From Embiotoca jacksoni (taxonomy: Eukaryota > Chordata > Actinopteri > Embiotocidae), in contig JAKOON010000001.1 in the NCBI GenBank assembly GCA_022577435.1, positions 181,989-245,988 on the forward strand: DNA of 64,000 nt. Direction: 5' to 3'. A program made the position numbers and the translations under genes. The notes under the pieces were generated by a model, which worked only from the letters and a program-made list of their open reading frames with translations, made no database searches and was not told the origin of the DNA. Below, piece after piece: positions 21,537 through 33,170 of this stretch. Each line of letters opens with the position of its first letter. Position 1 is the first letter of the stretch.

Positions 21537-22720
21537 GTGTTAGCTGTGTACAGATGTGTGGACGGGCCTCATTGGCATGCTAACATATGCACACGCAGCC
21601 GGAGCACAGCTGGCTGGTTGGGGGAGAGGCCAGCCGTTGGGCCTGACATGAAACCGGACAGCGGGAAGAAAAGAAAAGCTCACACTCCCCGTAGCTGCTG
21701 AACATTACTGGTTCAATAATAACTCTATTTAAAGAGGACGATGTTTTGCACGTCTGTTATTCCAGACGTGGGGAGATAAAACACGACGAGGGGGAAATAA
21801 ACAGGCCTTAAAACAGCAGCAGGAATTCAATTAAGAAACTTCAGCGAGACATTTTATTGAATCTTTTTTTTTTTGTTTGTTTAACTCAGTCGATAGACTC
21901 TTATGAAACGTATGCAATGTTTACCACTCCAGGAAGTAGGGCCAACCCCTTAGCAACGACCTAGCAACGGAGACGAGATCTAGTCGGGTTAGTAATCGTT
22001 TTTTTTAGAGACGGTTTCTCAAACTGTATAAATAACAGCACGTAGAAACTCTAAACTGCTCAGCTAGCTCAGTCTGGTTGTAACTAAGATAAAAAATGAG
22101 CAATGGACTCGTGTTTTTAAAGATTTTAGCGCCGTGTCACGTGTTAAACGGTCAAGATAGCCGCCGCTAGCACTTTAAATGCGCGACTCTCGGTACGGCT
22201 GCTCGGAGACACACACAAAAAAAAGGACCCGATTTCGTCAAATGGGTCAAAATGAATAGACCTATAACAAGTAAAAACAACTTGATATTACATAGAAGGC
22301 GGAAGGATAGTTTCTAGTGATGTCATGATGATTTGAGCACGTTTTCCATCAGATCTCTGGGTCGGGACTGATTTTACGACAAAACCTTTTTGAAACCTGG
22401 AAGTATCCTGATCGTTGAAAAGAGAAAAAGAAAACAAAAACTGAAAGTAAAAAGTAGTAAAAGTGAAACATTTGTCAGTTTGAGAGCTAATCAAGATATT
22501 CTACTAAGCTGGAGCCTGACACAGTTACACTAACAAACTCAGCCCTGATGATAAGTATGAGAAACCCTTAAAAAACACCCCTGTGGTTCATACTCCTACT
22601 GCAGCATTTCACGTCTCCACTCTGACGTGTCGACCACACACACAACTATTATTTCCCTCACAGCTAATTCTTGAGAAGTGTTTCAGACTAAAGGTCTTTT
22701 ACAAGAGAAGTTGTGCTTTG
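21537..22720. other. Non-coding, nothing recognised
   Basis: Unique sequence with short A/T tracts. GCAACGACCTAGCAACGG (about 21953-21970) is a small direct repeat. No gene. Confidence 0.5.
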
Positions 22721-22890
22721 CATAACCACCGCTGGCACGAAGGTGTTCATTATTCTGATCCATTCCCCCACGGGCCAATCCATCACAAACAATCAGTCAA
22801 TCACATGCTCTTTTCCTGATGCTTTTAACCGAGCCATTTGTCACCCTTCACCCGCCGTTTTCACGGCACAGCGGGAATGCAAATAAGGTA
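22721..22890. promoter_or_regulatory. Candidate enhancer-like block
   Basis: TTCATTATTCTGATCC, GGCCAATCCATCACAAACAATCAGTCAATC (SOX-type ACAAT) and a perfect octamer ATGCAAAT at 22877-22884, right before an A25 tract. Confidence 0.35.
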
Positions 22891-22914
22891 AAAAAAAAAA
22901 AAAAAAAAAAAAAA
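22890..22914. repeat. A25 tract
   Basis: Uninterrupted run of A next to the octamer-bearing block. Confidence 0.97.
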
Positions 22915-23109
22915 TGTTTTTGTGCTTATAATGGAACACTGCGAGAAGAAGGTGTTTAAAAGCCTCGATGTAACGGCGGGCGAGTGTGTTCACAGGTACA
23001 TCAGGGGCTGAGTGGCGGCCACAGGGAGGCTGAGATTACAGAGTAAAGCCCTCCTCTTCGTCCCTCAAGTAATAACAGCGAAATGAGACTGACATTTCAC
23101 TCTGGAAGA

Positions 23110-23158
23110 AACACACACACACACACACGCACACGCACACACACACACACACACACAG
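23110..23158. repeat. (CA)n microsatellite
   Basis: CA array of about 48 bases with two GC interruptions. Confidence 0.96.
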
Positions 23159-24415
23159 AGACCACAGGACAAAGACACGGACCACGAAATGGCACCGACG
23201 CACACCGACACGAAGACGGACAGGACCACAGAGAGTGACGAAGGTACGAGATTGTTCAGAGGAGTGAAATTCAAAACTTGCAAACAAGTCGGTTTAATTT
23301 AGAAAACGCTGTAAAGCAGGAGATGTGTAGATGTCGGGTAAAACCATTCAAACAAAAAGGAGGCAAAATGTGTCATCAACCAAAGAGATGAACGGTTTAT
23401 GTCGGGAGCTTTAAACGATTCTTATTTGCAGAATATTTGATTATTCTATAAGTATTCTATTTAAAATGCATTCAATTTCTTTTTTCTGGCTATCGTTTGT
23501 TAGAAGTTGCGTTTCGACTCAATTTTCGTTTTAATTCTTGACATAAAAACAAAACAGAAACAAAAAGGAAAAAACAAATCCACTCTGCAGAATGAAATAA
23601 CAACAACAGTTCCACGTCAGCTCCTTCTGAAACCAACACACCGCTTTTAGAGCAATGCAACATGTAAACCAGCGTGTACCGAAATAGGCAGCTTTCAGTT
23701 CATTGTTAGCATCGGAGCAAAATGACGAGGGACGCCCTCAATCACGGCACAATCCGCATCATCTAAAGATGTGGGAGTGCGCAAAGCTACAATTTCCCAA
23801 TGACACCACGTTGGGTTTGTTCATCGAGCGCGTTTTATACCTCATAAAAACAACCCTACAGCAGCTACTGATGATCAAGGAGGACCAGTTTGAGTAATAT
23901 CTGTTGAAAGTTTGAAAGGCTTGTCAGACACGAAAAGCACTGATCTGTTCACGAATGACCGAGGGAGGGTTTCAGATTCATCACAGGGCCGATCGTTTCA
24001 TCCTCTGCCTTAAAATCCCGAGGTCTAAAGCACAATTTATCCCAGGAGGGGTTTCATGGGTGAGTTTTTTCCTTCGGAGCCCCCTGTGCAGCGAACCCCC
24101 ACTGCTACGACCACCTCATTCAGATTAATGAGAGCAGAACAGCTATCAGAGCGCCGCGGTCAAACCACCAAGATAACTGTCATTTTCCAGTTATTTTAAA
24201 AAATGTGTCCGAACCTGAAAGTTCGACAACGGCAGTCTTATATCAGTGTGAGCGACCTGCCTTGCTCAAGGGGCAGGAGAAGCTCTCCTGTTCCCACAAC
24301 CGAGCTGTTTCCTGAACGTCACAAACCTAAACTCCGGTGAGGTTCAGTCACGCCAACTTTCCTTTGCTATTCAACAAATGTGTCCTCCATTGATATTTAC
24401 TGAATAAATTCATTC
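23159..24415. other. Non-coding, nothing recognised
   Basis: Unique sequence without recognisable genes or repeat families. Confidence 0.55.
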
Positions 24416-24437
24416 AAAAAAAAAAAAAAAAAAAAAA
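24416..24437. repeat. A22 tract
   Basis: Uninterrupted run of A following AATAAATTCATTC. Confidence 0.97.
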
Positions 24438-24574
24438 GTTAAAACATTAAAATTTCATGAGATTTTCACATTTCCATTCATCCTTTCAAATTCAATATTT
24501 TATAATTCACCCAAAAAAATACGAGGAGATGGGAAACCTGGTCGGAGACAGAAAGGGAAAACAAGGAAGCGGAT

Positions 24575-24960
24575 AGAAAGAGTTATTAAGTGCATATTAA
24601 TGTTTGCTCTTCTCCTCCATGGCTTTCCCTCCCGAGATCTGCCCGTCGCTACAATAAGCATGAATACTTAATCACACACCAAACACTGTCTAATTCCTCT
24701 CCCCGAGAAATACGAGGGAACAAGACGGAGACAGAAGGGAGAGAGGGAGGGGGAAAAAAAAGAAAAGAAAGATTGAAATGTCACGGAGGCAGAGCTGGGA
24801 TACTAATAAAGCTATGCAAATAGCAATTAGCTGAACCAATAACCTCCGAGTCAATACCGAGCGCGCCCGATGGGAATATCCCAGCGCCGGGCCCGCGGGT
24901 TCAAAGGTCACACTGTGATTAGAGGTCACAGCCCCGAGCCGATAAGCGACGCGTTTTTCG
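24575..24960. promoter_or_regulatory. Candidate enhancer-like region
   Basis: GTTATTAAGTGCATATTAATG, CAATAAGCATGAATACTTAATC and TACTAATAAAGC come before a perfect octamer ATGCAAAT (24814-24821), with CAATTAG three bases later (24824-24830) and CCAATAACC. An octamer beside a homeodomain core is a common arrangement in neural or embryonic enhancers; here it is only a motif match. Confidence 0.38.
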
Positions 24961-25171
24961 GACCGAGAAGGTCGCAATCGTGGTCGAGAAGAAAAGAGCT
25001 ACAAAAGAAAATAAATCACTGCTGGCTTCTGTTGCAGTAAAAAAAAAAAAACACACGTGTCCGACTTCTTCCATAAAATCCATAAAAAGAAGATAAATAA
25101 CGAATCATCACCTTAACATCATTCGTGAACTTTTTTGCAATCAAGATTTACTTGAAGGTTGCCAGAGTTAC

Positions 25172-25213
<42 letters not shown>

Positions 25214-25849
25214 TCAAAGACATCAGAGATAGAAACGTATTTAAGCGCCAGGAAAAAAAAGCTTTGTACTAACACTTTTACTGCGGCCCTGGGGATAAAA
25301 TTAGCATCGGCAATTAGCAGGGAAAAACTACTCCGGCGTGTTTTTTTTTCTTCTCCTCTCCGAGTTTATGAACACGGGGTGGCATGTGTACACGCGTGTC
25401 TGCTCGGCTGAAAACGTGCTCGACAAGCAGCGACTGACGGGTGCAGCAATCGCACTCCTGCCCTGAAAACATGCCATCGCAGCGAGAGACAAAGAAAAGT
25501 GGAAAGAAAATCTCCGTGTGTGACAAAACGTACAAATTTCACTTACTCGATGGAAGACGAGGTCGATTTCACACCTTTTTTTTCTTTTTTTCTTTCCACA
25601 CTGTAGATTCAGTCTGAACAGACTTACTCGAGCGAGTACGTGACTTTTCGCCCGCGGCCACTCGGCGCTCGGCTGGACTGAGGTCAAGATCTGTTCCTAA
25701 TCTGAGGAACTTCAAACGACGCCGAGTGTGTTTTTATATACAGAAACACAGAAATGGTCGACAAAGGGGGAAAAAAAAAAATTGCATAACGTGTATTTTT
25801 TGCAAAAAAAAAAACAATCTACTCCGCTCTATGCTTGACCAAAAGGCTG
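24961..25849. other. Non-coding with (TTA)n
   Basis: Contains a T tract and TTA array (25172-25213) and several short A tracts. Frames near 25314-25687 are not recognisable proteins. Confidence 0.55.
25172..25213. repeat. T tract and (TTA)10
   Basis: A 12-base T tract passes directly into about ten TTA units. Confidence 0.94.
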
Positions 25850-26715
25850 CTGAGGTGGACTTCATCGGTGGTTCCAGTGGACTAAATTAGGAGTTATCGG
25901 CAAGTTTAAGGCGGGTTCAAAAGTTCCCAAAGTAGGTTTGTGGTGGACATGATGTTTGGTTCCCAAACAAGCTTAAAGTGTGTACAAAAAGTGTAAACAA
26001 ATTGAAAGGCCTAGATTAGTAGTTCCCAGAAGAAGTTTAAGGAGGACTAAATTAGTAAATCCCGAAACAGTTTTATGGTTGACAAGGTCTGCGGTTCCCA
26101 AAACAGCTTTAAGGTATTTCTGTTAAAACAGATTGAAGGAGGACTAAATCAGTAGTTCCCAAAGGAAGTTCAAGGTTAATGTCGATGAAACCAGGTTAAT
26201 GTGGATCAAACCAGGTTAATGTGGATCAAACCAGATTAATGTCGATCAAACCAGGTTAATAAACCAGGTTAACGTGGATCAAACCAGATTAATGTGGGTT
26301 AAACCAGATTAATGTGGATCAAACCAGGTTAATGTGGATCAAACCAGATTAATGTAGATCAAACCAGGTTAATGTGGATCAAACCAGTGATTTTTGGGGA
26401 TCCATGGGTGTCTCGCTGAGTGTGCGGTTCCTACACAAGTTTGAAATGGAATTGGTTCCCAAAAAAAATGCAAATTACAACAAGTCTAATGAACTAAGTT
26501 TCAAGTGGACTACATTTGATTTGGGACTTTTGTTCCCAAAACAGGTTTCAGGAAGACAAAGTAATTTGTCCCCAAACTACATTACAGAAAGACAAAACTG
26601 GTAGTTCCCACATCAGGTTTAAAATGGCGATAATCCGTGGTAGGCTGCAGCTGTACGGTGGAGTCAAGCGGTGGTTCCAAACCCAAAAGGAGGACAAGAT
26701 AAATCCGAGAGGTTG
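25850..26715 (+). repeat. 36-bp minisatellite, diverged
   Basis: The word GTTCCC (or a one-base variant) recurs with spacing 36: 25923 to 25959, 26022 to 26058 to 26094, and 26532 to 26568 to 26604. Other gaps are irregular, some near 60-80. The unit reads roughly GTTCCCAAAACAGGTTTAAGGTGGACTAAATTAGTA with heavy divergence. A different 20-bp repeat sits inside it (26173-26387). Frames here (26374-26604, 26516-26716) translate repeat units. Confidence 0.8.
26173..26387 (+). repeat. 20-bp minisatellite nested in 36-bp array
   Basis: About eleven copies of AATGTGGATCAAACCAGGTT, alternating CAGGTT and CAGATT endings, with one shortened copy near 26252-26264. Copies are more alike than the surrounding 36-bp units, so this array is probably younger. 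Confidence 0.93.
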
Positions 26716-26799
26716 AAATGAGAAACAGGATGAGAAACAAGAAGAAGAAGAAAAAAAACACAATTCTTCTCTACAAAATGATAATTATATCATTTGTTT

Positions 26800-27060
26800 T
26801 TCTAATCTTTGCTTTTCCTCGTGATGTACTGGATCGTTTCACCTTGTCGGGCCTCTATAAATTATTTAAATGACACAATTTGTGAAGGGAAAATCAGTCT
26901 GTGTTGGTTGAAGTGATTAGAGCTCATAAACACATGCAGCCTGTGATGAGGGGTCGCAAAATGGGCATTGCTTCTCGAGCTAAAGCGATTATGAACCACT
27001 GGGCCAAACCGCTGTTATAATCAATGTTGGAATCAATTATTCAAATAGATGTAAACTCAC
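26800..27060. promoter_or_regulatory. Candidate enhancer-like region
   Basis: CTATAAATTATTTAAATGACACAATTTG, GTGATTAGAGCTCATAAAC, GCGATTATGAACC and TTATAATCAATGTTGGAATCAATTATTC (27014-27045). Dense AT cores in unique sequence immediately after the minisatellite. Confidence 0.35.
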
Positions 27061-27327
27061 ACATCATCCTCCTCATCCGCAGAGGTAAAAGTATTGTTAC
27101 GGCTTCTTTAATTTGACTCGGAGGGTTTCTAATGCAGACAAATGTACACAATAGACACGGACGTTTTTTAAAAAAAACAAAAAAACGTAGCGAAAGCAGC
27201 GCCTGCATGCTGTCGAGTGTAAAAATAGAGGTGTAAAAAAGCTCTTATTAAATCATTCCCCGCAGAGACGGAGGGCGGGAGATTACTTGGTTGCTCGTCA
27301 TTTGTCTTAAGCATTTTTAATCTGTGG

Positions 27328-27356
27328 AAAAAAAAAAAAGAAAAGAAAAGAAAAAG
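27328..27356. repeat. A-rich (AAAAG)n tract
   Basis: A12 followed by several AAAAG units. Confidence 0.9.
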
Positions 27357-27376
27357 AGCCAGAATGACCTGTGTTA

Positions 27377-27377
<1 letters not shown>

Positions 27378-27443
<66 letters not shown>
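27378..27443. repeat. (CA)33 microsatellite
   Basis: About 66 uninterrupted bases, the longest pure CA/GT array in the window. Confidence 0.98.
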
Positions 27444-28345
27444 GCGGGGGCCACTTTTGATGTGCCGTTAGCCCGGGTGCATAGCAATCAGGAGCAGCAT
27501 GTAGCCCGCGGCCAGCAAGACACCATAAGATCCGAGGCGGAGAGATGCAGCGGTGAGTGAACGTGTGTCGATGGGTGATTTTGGAGGAAAAGCTCTCCGA
27601 GTGTTTACAGAAGGCAGCGCGGATATAAAAGCAGAACGTGGGAGTTCGTCCCTCAGTGGATTTCTGGAATATTTTCATTTTATCTGCTTCAGAAAAAGGG
27701 AGGAAGATGAGCTTTCAACCCGCCGCTCGCCGCTCATGGGAGCGCTCGGTTTCCTCTAAACTGTGTTTAAGAAGCTTTCCGCGTTTTGACTTTCTTTACG
27801 TACGTTCGCCGCGTTTAGGAATGTACACGCGTGTATCCGGCGTGTGCGTGTCTCATCTTCACTCTCTAAGCAGGTCTGACTGCGACACAGTTGCCACTAA
27901 TTACAGATGGGGCAGATTAAAACCTGGAGAGGAAGGAGCCAATCAAATTCTCCCCGGGAAACTCTCCTTTCCGCACCTTTGTCGTCTCTCGATCTCTTTT
28001 ATTTCGCCGTGCGTTACCTCTCGCCCATCTCGTATCTCTCTCTCTCTGCGTCCTGTAGACTTTTAAGTATTTCAAAAAAGGGCCGATAACTGCACTCAGA
28101 AATAAACCCACATGCCCTCGACGTCTTAACGAGATAAGAGTAAACACTTAAGAATGATGTAATAAACCTATAATGGTATAAAATCCTTTATGGCAGACAC
28201 CATTAGGGACGCTAAAGATCAACTAGTGGTGTCTGAGATGCAACTGTTTGTTCAACTTATTGGGCCGTTGTCCGTTTTTCCTTGGCTTCCTTTTATTTAT
28301 GTGCCTCTCACTAGGCAGGACATATAAATGCCATCACTTATAATG
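27444..28345. other. Non-coding, one weak regulatory candidate
   Basis: 27885-27955 has GTTGCCACTAATTACAGATGGGGCAGATTAAAACC and GAGCCAATCAAATTC (weak enhancer-like candidate). The rest, including frames at 27553-28089, has no recognisable protein. Confidence 0.45.
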
Positions 28346-28405
28346 GTAGCGGTTCTCAAGACCCGGTGTGTGGACCAGTACCGGGTCATTAGGAAACTAC
28401 GTGAC
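28346..28405 (+). mobile_element. Possible hAT-type scrap
   Basis: GTAGCGGTTCTCAA followed by GTGTGTGGACCAGTACCGGGTCATTAGGAA resembles the widespread phrase of hAT-type repeats (CAGxGGTTCTCAA ... GGACCGGTACCGGGxC). Short and diverged. Confidence 0.4.
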
Positions 28406-28818
28406 AAGAATAATTTGTGAGTGCTGGTTTTTTTTTTCTTCAAGACATGTTTGAAAGACCGTAGCACAGAAAGTATAATATTGACGTAAAGACCAATATT
28501 TCTCAACATTTTGAGGAATCTGCCCCATAAAACATCTGCATCCACCGGCAGTTGCTTTTTTGCTTCTTACAGACGTTAAAAAACGAGATTACGTACTAAG
28601 AAAAAGTCTCAATACCCCAAAACCCAAATTTGATTTAGTTGTAATTTCCCCCTTTTTGTTTGCAGGTTTAAAACTGTTCCAACAGAAACCACCAATGAAT
28701 ATAAACAAAAACATTTGAACGCAGACAAATTGTTGCAGGCACCACGAGAATCATCATGCCGGTGTGCTTTTAATGCATCAAAGGGTTAAATTAAGCATTT
28801 CTGAAGTACTTTAAAAGA

Positions 28819-28902
28819 AAATATGGAGATATATATCGTGTGTCGCGATATAGCATCAAAATATCGCAATATTATCTATGGGGCCACATCACCCATCACT
28901 GG
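28819..28902. mobile_element. Possible hAT-type MITE end
   Basis: ATATATATCGTGTGTCGCGATATxGCATCAAAATATCGCAATATTAT and then GGGCCACATCACCCATCACT resemble the fish repeat that ends GGCCATATCGCCCAGCCCT. One end only is visible. Confidence 0.45.
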
Positions 28903-30323
28903 AGACTGTGGTTGCCGGAGACTGTGATTGCAAAAGTCATGTGGTGAGGATTAATAGTCACCAGTAAATAAACCGCAATAACAATTAAAACAGAAAAAGA
29001 TTCAGAAACAATCACCAGAAGAGGACTCGGGGAGAAACAGGAGACGGTCGCGGCTTGCTTGCCGATGTCAAGTCTGGGGATATGAGCGGAGCAAATGGGG
29101 ATGAACCAGTCAGGCAGCTGAATAGACAAAAAGAATGGAAAGACAGGATGGGGGGGGGGGGGGGGGGGGACTGGAGGGAGAGTGTTATTGTGAGCGCCGA
29201 CAAGTGATGGCAGAATCTGGATGCTAGATGTCACTTTGGAACAATCGGGACTGACGTCCCAGGTGGTGTTGCAGTGGGAACGGGGACTTTCCCTTGCAGG
29301 CCTGCAAGCATCTTCCAGCCTCATCATACTTGGAAATAAATGGTGCCCCGACCAGGAAGCCTTCGAGACACGTCATCAACACCAAAACAGGTCCGGATTA
29401 TAAGAGTTGAAAGGATATGAGGACGAATTGGAAGGAATTTTTTACTGCTCGGTCACAGAGACACTTTTCTCACACGTTTTAGCAGATGGGTGTTTGGACA
29501 GTTTAGCAGAGGACGTTTTTGAGGTTGCTGGTATCGTCCCAAAAAACGGACCCGTTTTAAATCCAGTTCACAGCACCAAACTACTTCATGTAGGTATTGT
29601 GTTGTCCAACAGAATCTGTATCCTTTCAGACAATCTGCCTTCAAGTGGCAAGAAAACTAAAGACAGCAAAGACTTTAGAAACCCAGTTTTAGTGTTTGTA
29701 GATGGCAGAGGCTACATAAATTAACGAAACGTTGCTTTGTCATGGCAAAGTTGGGGATAAACTCCTCGTAGACATAAAACCTCACCGACCATCTCAAAAG
29801 GATGGTTTTGGATGACTCTGCAAAACCCAAACCCTAAAAATAACAATAATAAACTCGATTTATGAAGCAACTTTGGAAACCGAGGATACGAGGTGCTGCA
29901 CAAGAGAATAAAACAAGAAAATAACTATTAAACAATACTGAAATAATAAAAAACAAAACAACCTGTTGCCATGAGATGAAAAGATCTATAGGATTCATCG
30001 TCTGCGAAGAAAGATTGTCTAAAAAACATCATGGAAATCCTGCATGCAGTCGGTAGTAGGTCACGGAAATATTTCAGTCTCGACAAAAGAGTTGGACGAC
30101 CCAGCGTCGCTATCACTAGGACAATGTCACTATTTTCCCAAAACCCTGAACATGATACATTCAGCGGCAGCGTTGCTGGCTGCTCTGCAGAATTTGAATA
30201 TAAATCCTTGGGAGACCAAAAAAACAGGGCTGGTTCTTTGTAAGGAATTTTTGGCACAGTAATTTGTAAAACCTCTCAGGGCTGAAGGGAAGGTCCATCA
30301 CTGAAAAACAGATGAAGGGAGGT

Positions 30324-30324
<1 letters not shown>
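28903..30324. other. Non-coding, G20 tract, one open frame of note
   Basis: A 20-base G tract at 29150-29169. A stop-free stretch of 106 codons (29404-29721, +) lacks an ATG start and matches no family I know; not called a gene. Rest unremarkable. Confidence 0.5.
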
Positions 30325-30365
<41 letters not shown>

Positions 30366-30388
30366 ACACACACACACAAATACACACA
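30325..30388. repeat. (CA)n microsatellite
   Basis: CA array of about 60 bases with GC and AAT interruptions. Confidence 0.96.
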
Positions 30389-32390
30389 ACTGACAAATTG
30401 GTAATAACAGTTCATTCATCTATTGGCCACAAGAGGCCTTGTTATGCCAACGCCATGTTAAAGTTAAAGAGATGTTCCGTTGTTGCACACTTTTCTCCAC
30501 ATTGGCATAATTGTTTTTTTTACCATCGTCTGCCAAATTTTTGGGAGTTATTTTGTTTTTGGACTGGAGATTGTTGTTGTTTATTGTTGCGATCGAAACG
30601 GCTTTATTTTGCAGCTGTTTTTCTTTAAACTCTGACGCAGTTTGCAAAGTTTGATGTGATCTATTTCTTCTGGCAAAAAATTGCAATTCAAGGGAAAAAA
30701 AATAAAAATCTCCTTGACAGTTTGTTTGAACTCATACTTAATGAGAAAAAAGTTCTATATAATAACTTATGATAAATAAAAAAAAATGCATACTGCACAC
30801 CATAAAAAAAAAGAAAATATTTTAGTTCTTGTCTTTAAAAAAATTATCGAGTCATAAAAGTGAGACAGCTTTACAAAACTGTGAATACAAAGGCTTCATC
30901 TCCTGTGACAATAAGCGCTTGGAATTTTATATCAACTCCACATAGTTTCAGTCTCTTAAAACGTATTTCGATTCATAGTCTGATTCTCATGATAATACCA
31001 TATTTCTCTAACTGAAGTGTTCATGTTTTGTAGATGTTTTCCGATCAACCACGATGAGGTTTGTTGTTGTTAGTTTTGTTTGGAAAGTTTGACTTAGCGC
31101 CGCCTTCAGGGGAGCTTCTATTGAGTCGGGAAATCACAGGAAATTTGCAAAATTTGAACTCGACTGTGCATTAATTATTGTGATCACACGATACGTTCCA
31201 GATAGTGTCTCGTACATTTTACAGATTTCGATTCCGTCGGCCCCAAAAACTCATCTGGTTTTTAATGCCTCACTTGGATTCAGTGGCACCGACGCCACTT
31301 AGATTCATACAGAGGACGATGAAGAAACAGCCAAAGGGAACATGTGAGCTTTAGCACAGTAATGATTTCAAACTTCGTGTTGAGATTTTTCACTAGGTTT
31401 TAATCATTAGCACATTTTTAGCACTAAATAGTCCCCTTTGACACTTCGACATCACTCTGTATGCCAAGAACGTGATGCCCGGTGGTCCAAAAGATTATGT
31501 TAGATAATCAGTCTGTCTGTCAGAGTATCTGCCATTAAAACTTGGAGAACCGACGGGCCCTGGGCAGAGGAACTGTCGATTAGATATCTGTGGTGATGTG
31601 GGTCTGGAGATTCCTGCTGTTCCACGATTATTGTTTCGTTTTTAATCTTTCGTCGTGTAACTGTGAGAGTCGGAGATTTGATTTAAACATCCTCAAGCTA
31701 TGTTGTCAAGGTCAGGAAATCAATTTCACTTAAAAAGTAAAGTAAATCAGTAAAAAGGGAAGGAATTTTTTTACTTTAGATGGTCAGTATCAGTAAAGTG
31801 GTTTGGATTCCACTCCACTATATATCAATATAAATTTGATATATGTACTTATATACCTTCGAAAAATATCAACCTGCCAACACCAGTCACACTGGCTCAG
31901 TACTTTATAATTAGAGATGATTTAAAGATGATTTAATGAAATAAACTACAAGATTTGAATGGTTTGGAGTCACTTAACCCAGAGTATGTTTGGTTGTTAG
32001 CATACAGTTGGTTGTCACCTACAATACTGTAAATAATTGGTTTTTTATGAGCACGTTGGAACATTTTTTTGTCTATTTTCGTCTTAACTGCAACTTCTCC
32101 ATTGTGGAACATGCATATTACAAACACAGCACATGAATCCTACTTTATTTATTTATATATTATTTTTAACGTGGATTTGTTTCATACACGCTAATAAACC
32201 AAATATCATCCCGACGTTGTCGCTCGCTCATCGGCAAAAACATTCGACGCCGACCAGATACGCAGATCAAAAGAAATAAAAAGAAACCCAGGCAGCCGCT
32301 AATGATGTGTGGCTTGTTAAACAGCTGAGTGAGACACCGAGACGTTTCTCCGCCGTGTTAGTCGGATAAAATAACAATATACGACTAAGA
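30389..32390. other. Non-coding, AT-rich, nothing recognised
   Basis: Two kilobases of AT-rich unique sequence with short A tracts; no gene, array or repeat family recognised. Confidence 0.55.
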
Positions 32391-32415
32391 AAAAAAAAAA
32401 AAAAAAAAAAAAAAA
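32391..32415. repeat. A25 tract
   Basis: Uninterrupted run of A passing into a G-rich stretch. Confidence 0.97.
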
Positions 32416-33039
32416 GTGGGGGGCAGGGGGTTGGGGGGTTATTCATCTGCTTTGGCAGGAAGGACTGGCAGCCTGACTCAGACGGCAGAGCACAAAAAAA
32501 AAAAAAGTGTTTTCATCTTCCCGCTCACTTTTTATTTTTCCCCTTTCCTTTCCTCGCCTTTCCCTCCTTTTCTACTTCCATCCCGCCACATCTATAGCTC
32601 CGCTCCTCCTCTCTCACTTCCTATCCGCCATTGTTCTCTCCGTCAGGAGTTGTCATGACAAGGCTGTTTATTTCCACCGGTTGACATTTCACCCGGCGCC
32701 ACTCGCCTGCAAGAACACACCGCCGCGAATACGCCGCCATTTTCAAAAGGAACATCTTGTTATTAGCCGCCGTTTCCCACCGTCGTAACGCACTTGGCAT
32801 GCAGACAAACACTCGGCTTGCAACAAATGAATCGGAGCGCGCACACGCACACACACGCGCACGTGCACGTGCACACCGGGGAAGTGAACACACGGGCGCA
32901 TAGGTGCGTTTAAAAATGGAAAGATCTATCAGGCTTTTTAACCTTTCATTTTTACCAAGCAGATGAAAAAAAAGAAAAACATAAAAAAGCCTGTTTCTGA
33001 CTCCCGCATGGTTGTTCAATCTCCTCCTCCTTCCACGGA
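32416..33039. other. Non-coding, pyrimidine-rich then CpG-containing
   Basis: Pyrimidine-rich at 32510-32645; alternating purine-pyrimidine stretch at 32837-32876. No gene. Confidence 0.55.
32837..32876. repeat. Alternating CG/CA/GT tract (Z-DNA type)
   Basis: GCGCGCACACGCACACACACGCGCACGTGCACGTGCAC: strict purine-pyrimidine alternation with many CG steps. Confidence 0.88.
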
Positions 33040-33170
33040 GGCAAATTAAGGCAGGGGTTGTTAAGACAATGCGGGCTCTGGTCTGAATGTGTGTTAATGT
33101 AGGTTACAGGCCAATCACACGGAGACACGGCGACAGACCGAGAGGGGATTCACATCTATTCACCCTCTCT
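33040..33170. promoter_or_regulatory. Candidate enhancer-like block
   Basis: GCAAATTAAGGC, GTTGTTAAGACAATGC, GTGTTAATGTAGG and GGCCAATCACACGG in unique sequence. Confidence 0.27.

Noticed and set aside
26374..26716. Frames of 66-76 codons
   Set aside because: Translate units of the 36-bp minisatellite.
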